A stretch of DNA of 60,756 nucleotides from Erysipelotrichaceae bacterium. GTDB taxonomy: Bacteria; Bacillota_I; Bacilli_A; Erysipelotrichales; Erysipelotrichaceae. Below are positions 58,400 through 60,756 of the stretch, in pieces. Both the position numbers and the translations under genes were made by a program. The notes under the pieces were generated by a model. That model was not told the DNA's origin. It did not search any database and was given only the letters and a program-made list of their open reading frames with translations. Numbering within the stretch: the first letter of the stretch is position 1; each line of letters begins with the position of its first letter. The stretch lies in assembly GCA_031272515.1 (NCBI GenBank), contig JAISTR010000007.1, positions 1-60,756 of the forward strand. Direction: 5' to 3'.

Positions 58400-60756
58400 A
58401 TGCATTTCAAAAAGAAGAGGCTTTTTGTGGTTTTGATGACAATAGCCGCCCTTTTTACTGCGCTGGTATCTGTTACAGCCGCAGGAGAAGGATTTGCAGG
58501 GGCAGACATCGTTAATACATTAACGGATGCCACTGCAACAACAAGCTATAATTTCTCAACCGTAGATGCGGCAGTCCAAGGTGCTGTCGATTATGGTGAA
58601 GCTGGAAACTATTTGCTCGTTGTAAAAGACGGAGAAATTGTCTTCGACAAAGGTTATGGTTATGAGATTAAATGGACTGAAGATACCGGGGATGTGTTTG
58701 TAACACATGGAAAAACACCTGTAACACCTGAACCGGTTGATTCCAACACGATGTGGGACCTTGCATCTGTTTCCAAAATGCTTGGTACCAATCTGGCTTT
58801 GATGAAATTGGTATACGAAGGAAAGTTGGATGTTGACGCAAAAGTTAGCGATTATATTCCTGAGTACCATGACTACGATGAGATTACTGCATTGTTAATT
58901 CCTGCTGCTGCAGCAAAACAGAACAAGGATATTGTTACAGTGCGGATGTTGTTGACACATACTGCCGGACAAATGCCGGATCCGCAGTATCATAACGACT
59001 ATTATTTAGCCAGTGAAAGAGGTAGAGAGTACCTTGGCTTTGCGACAATAGGTGTTGCCAAAGATTATTTGTATGTTCCTCCGCAAACACCTTCAACAGA
59101 CGCTGACACGATTTTGGCGCAGCATCAAATTGCTCTGGAAGCAATCTGCAAGACGCCGTTGGCAAATCTCCCAGGGACTGTTGTTTCGTACAGTGATGTT
59201 GATTATATGCTTCTTGGATTAATTATCGAAAAAATTACCGGCATGCCCTTGGATCAATATCTCGAAACGCAGATTTATCAACCCTTAGGGCTTTACAACA
59301 CCATGTATAATCCCACTCTGAAGGGCAAAGTTGCTTCGGATTTCTCCGCAACAGAAATCAACGGGAATTCCAGAATGGGTTATCGCCAAAGAGCATGGTT
59401 AGGTGAGACAATTATTTCCAACGAATTCGCGTTTACTGGGATGAGAACCTATACACTCCGTGGTGAAGTACATGATGAGAAGGCATATTATGTTTTGGGT
59501 GGAGTAGCTGGACATGCAGGACTATTCTCAACTCCTTATGAGGCAGCGGTTTTATTACAAATGGTAATGAACGGCGGCACATACAATGGTGTAACCATAT
59601 TTGACAAAGAAACAGTAGAGCTGTTTATGGAACCGAATGATATTGTTTTGTCAACAGGTTATACCAGAACTGACTATGCTTTGGGTTGGTATGTGAATGA
59701 TGTGTATTATCCCGGAAGCTCAACTGGATGGCCATCCTATTTCTCAAATTATGCAAGTTGGGAAACCTTTGGGCATCAAGGATGGACTGGACCGGTTGTT
59801 TTCGCGGATCCTGTAAATAACATCATTGTTATTTATATGAGAAACAAATGCCATGGTGATGTTTCTCCAACTGCCCCAAATACATTTACCGGATTTAAAT
59901 CAACCCCATCGCCTTATTTAGCGGTTGCCGAAGCTATTTATCGTGATGCGTTTGGATTTACTCGCTTTGTAAGCTTCTTGCCTAATATTGATGAATATCA
60001 AGGAATTGTTTACAACGATTTTTCTGTAAATCCCACTTACAAAGTAAATGTATATTTCTTGGATCCGGTGTACAATAGGCCGATTACTAGGATGTATTCA
60101 ACCCGTTATCCGAGATATTGGCAGGTTGCGATAGGTGGAACTGCTCCCGCTGTGCCTACAGAAAATGAACCTGCAGGCAGCACAGCACTTTCATCACCAG
60201 CAAACTGGTTGGCAGAGGGAGCCACATATTACTTTAATGCAACTGCTCCGGGGGATTACTATGTATCTATGAGAAGCGGTTCAAACGGCACTTTCAATGA
60301 TGCGAAAATCGCTCTTTACATCACGATTGTGGATGCAGCTGCACCGGAAGTAAGCTATGACATTACCGACCCCACCAATAGTGATGTGGTGGCGACAATC
60401 ACCACAGGCATGGAAATCGTCACCCCGGCCGGCTGGACCAAAGTGGATGCGACCCACTACACCAAGACCTTCACTGCCAATGGTGATGAAACGGTCACTC
60501 TGGATTACTCTGCTTCATCCCTCAGCCTGAGTGATACCATTGATGTATCGGTGGCCAACATCGATAAAGTTGCTCCGGTTGGTTCTGTTTCCTACAGCAA
60601 TACGGCACCGACCAATCAGCCGGTCACCGCAACGATTACCAGTGATAAGGACCTGCAGGACATCAGCGGCTGGACCAAAGTGAATGCCACCACCTTCACC
60701 AAAGAGTACAGTGACAGCGCCAGTGAAACGGTGACGATTACCGATTTGCTTGGCAA
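58400..60756 (+). CDS. secreted beta-lactamase-family serine hydrolase with Ig-like repeats, 3' end outside window
   Basis: An open frame of 785 codons to the window edge. The N-terminus has a signal peptide: MHFKKKR followed by a hydrophobic stretch ending near VTAAG (about residue 28). A class C beta-lactamase-like domain (about 45-525) has SVSK (Ser123, Lys126), LLTHTAG, YSDVDY and AGHAGLFST. A linker and a possible extra domain follow, then Ig-like repeats of 77 residues starting at about residues 648 and 725 (PTN...ATIT...GWTKV pattern). GGAGGG precedes the ATG. It is probably wall-bound or secreted; an anchor would lie beyond the edge. The substrate is unknown: a cell-wall peptide or an ester. 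Confidence 0.88.
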   Translation, partial: MHFKKKRLFVVLMTIAALFTALVSVTAAGEGFAGADIVNTLTDATATTSYNFSTVDAAVQGAVDYGEAGNYLLVVKDGEIVFDKGYGYEIKWTEDTGDVFVTHGKTPVTPEPVDSNTMWDLASVSKMLGTNLALMKLVYEGKLDVDAKVSDYIPEYHDYDEITALLIPAAAAKQNKDIVTVRMLLTHTAGQMPDPQYHNDYYLASERGREYLGFATIGVAKDYLYVPPQTPSTDADTILAQHQIALEAICKTPLANLPGTVVSYSDVDYMLLGLIIEKITGMPLDQYLETQIYQPLGLYNTMYNPTLKGKVASDFSATEINGNSRMGYRQRAWLGETIISNEFAFTGMRTYTLRGEVHDEKAYYVLGGVAGHAGLFSTPYEAAVLLQMVMNGGTYNGVTIFDKETVELFMEPNDIVLSTGYTRTDYALGWYVNDVYYPGSSTGWPSYFSNYASWETFGHQGWTGPVVFADPVNNIIVIYMRNKCHGDVSPTAPNTFTGFKSTPSPYLAVAEAIYRDAFGFTRFVSFLPNIDEYQGIVYNDFSVNPTYKVNVYFLDPVYNRPITRMYSTRYPRYWQVAIGGTAPAVPTENEPAGSTALSSPANWLAEGATYYFNATAPGDYYVSMRSGSNGTFNDAKIALYITIVDAAAPEVSYDITDPTNSDVVATITTGMEIVTPAGWTKVDATHYTKTFTANGDETVTLDYSASSLSLSDTIDVSVANIDKVAPVGSVSYSNTAPTNQPVTATITSDKDLQDISGWTKVNATTFTKEYSDSASETVTITDLLG

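Overview
This window reads as chromosomal DNA of a gut-type Bacillota bacterium. Erysipelotrichia-like is my best guess, from the very dense PTS content, moderate G+C, strong AGGAGG ribosome sites and many ATGA stop/start overlaps; I could not check this by a search. Almost every gene serves uptake by the phosphotransferase system (PTS) and cytoplasmic breakdown of phosphorylated glycosides and amino sugars. I saw no rRNA, tRNA, CRISPR array or insertion sequence.

Layout. (1) 1-4657: a leftward operon of a 1-phosphofructokinase-like kinase, a glucose-family EIIBCA and an esterase (cut by the window edge), with a divergent DeoR regulator. (2) 4808-8467: a complete mannose-family PTS (B, C, D, A) plus a two-domain SIS sugar-phosphate enzyme. 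(3) 8618-12997: GH4 glycosidase, a gamma-glutamyltransferase-like protein and GH1 phosphoglucosidase. (4) 13147-18521: membrane protein, intact LicR-type PRD activator, fused EIIBC and a second EIIC. (5) 18594-24025: a cytoplasmic sulfatase and ChbG-type deacetylase facing an EIIB, a small protein, an EIIC and a MupG-like phosphoglycosidase.

(6) 24041-41869 looks like one regulon: GH1, EIIA and DeoC; a PfkB kinase; ManA and an allulose-6-phosphate-epimerase-like protein; GH1, EIIB and a HAD phosphatase; a PRD regulator that has lost its phospho-acceptor residues; two closely related EIICs; zinc-ribbon membrane proteins; another GH1, a TIM-barrel protein of unknown role and RpiB. Three divergent promoter regions here share an element (GGCA-N7-WGCC) placed 49, 49 and 70 bp before the rightward -10 boxes. 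(7) 42122-48220: a GntR-controlled operon joining mannose-family EIIB/C/D, two amidohydrolases, an eIF2B-like isomerase and a BtpA/SgcQ protein. This is the best candidate for an undescribed catabolic pathway. (8) 48451-52960: cytoplasmic serine hydrolase, MATE transporter and a degenerate PRD regulator. (9) 53052-58075: SIS protein, EIIC, EIID and two NagA paralogues. (10) 58400 to the end: a secreted serine hydrolase with Ig-like repeats, cut by the window edge.

How it fits together: lactose/cellobiose- and mannose-family EII proteins import disaccharides and amino sugars as 6-phosphates; GH1, GH4 and MupG-like enzymes split them; sulfatase, ChbG, NagA and esterase remove substituents; SIS, RpiB, AlsE-like, ManA, PfkB and DeoC enzymes feed the products into glycolysis. 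Several PTS sets lack EIIA or EIIB and must share components.
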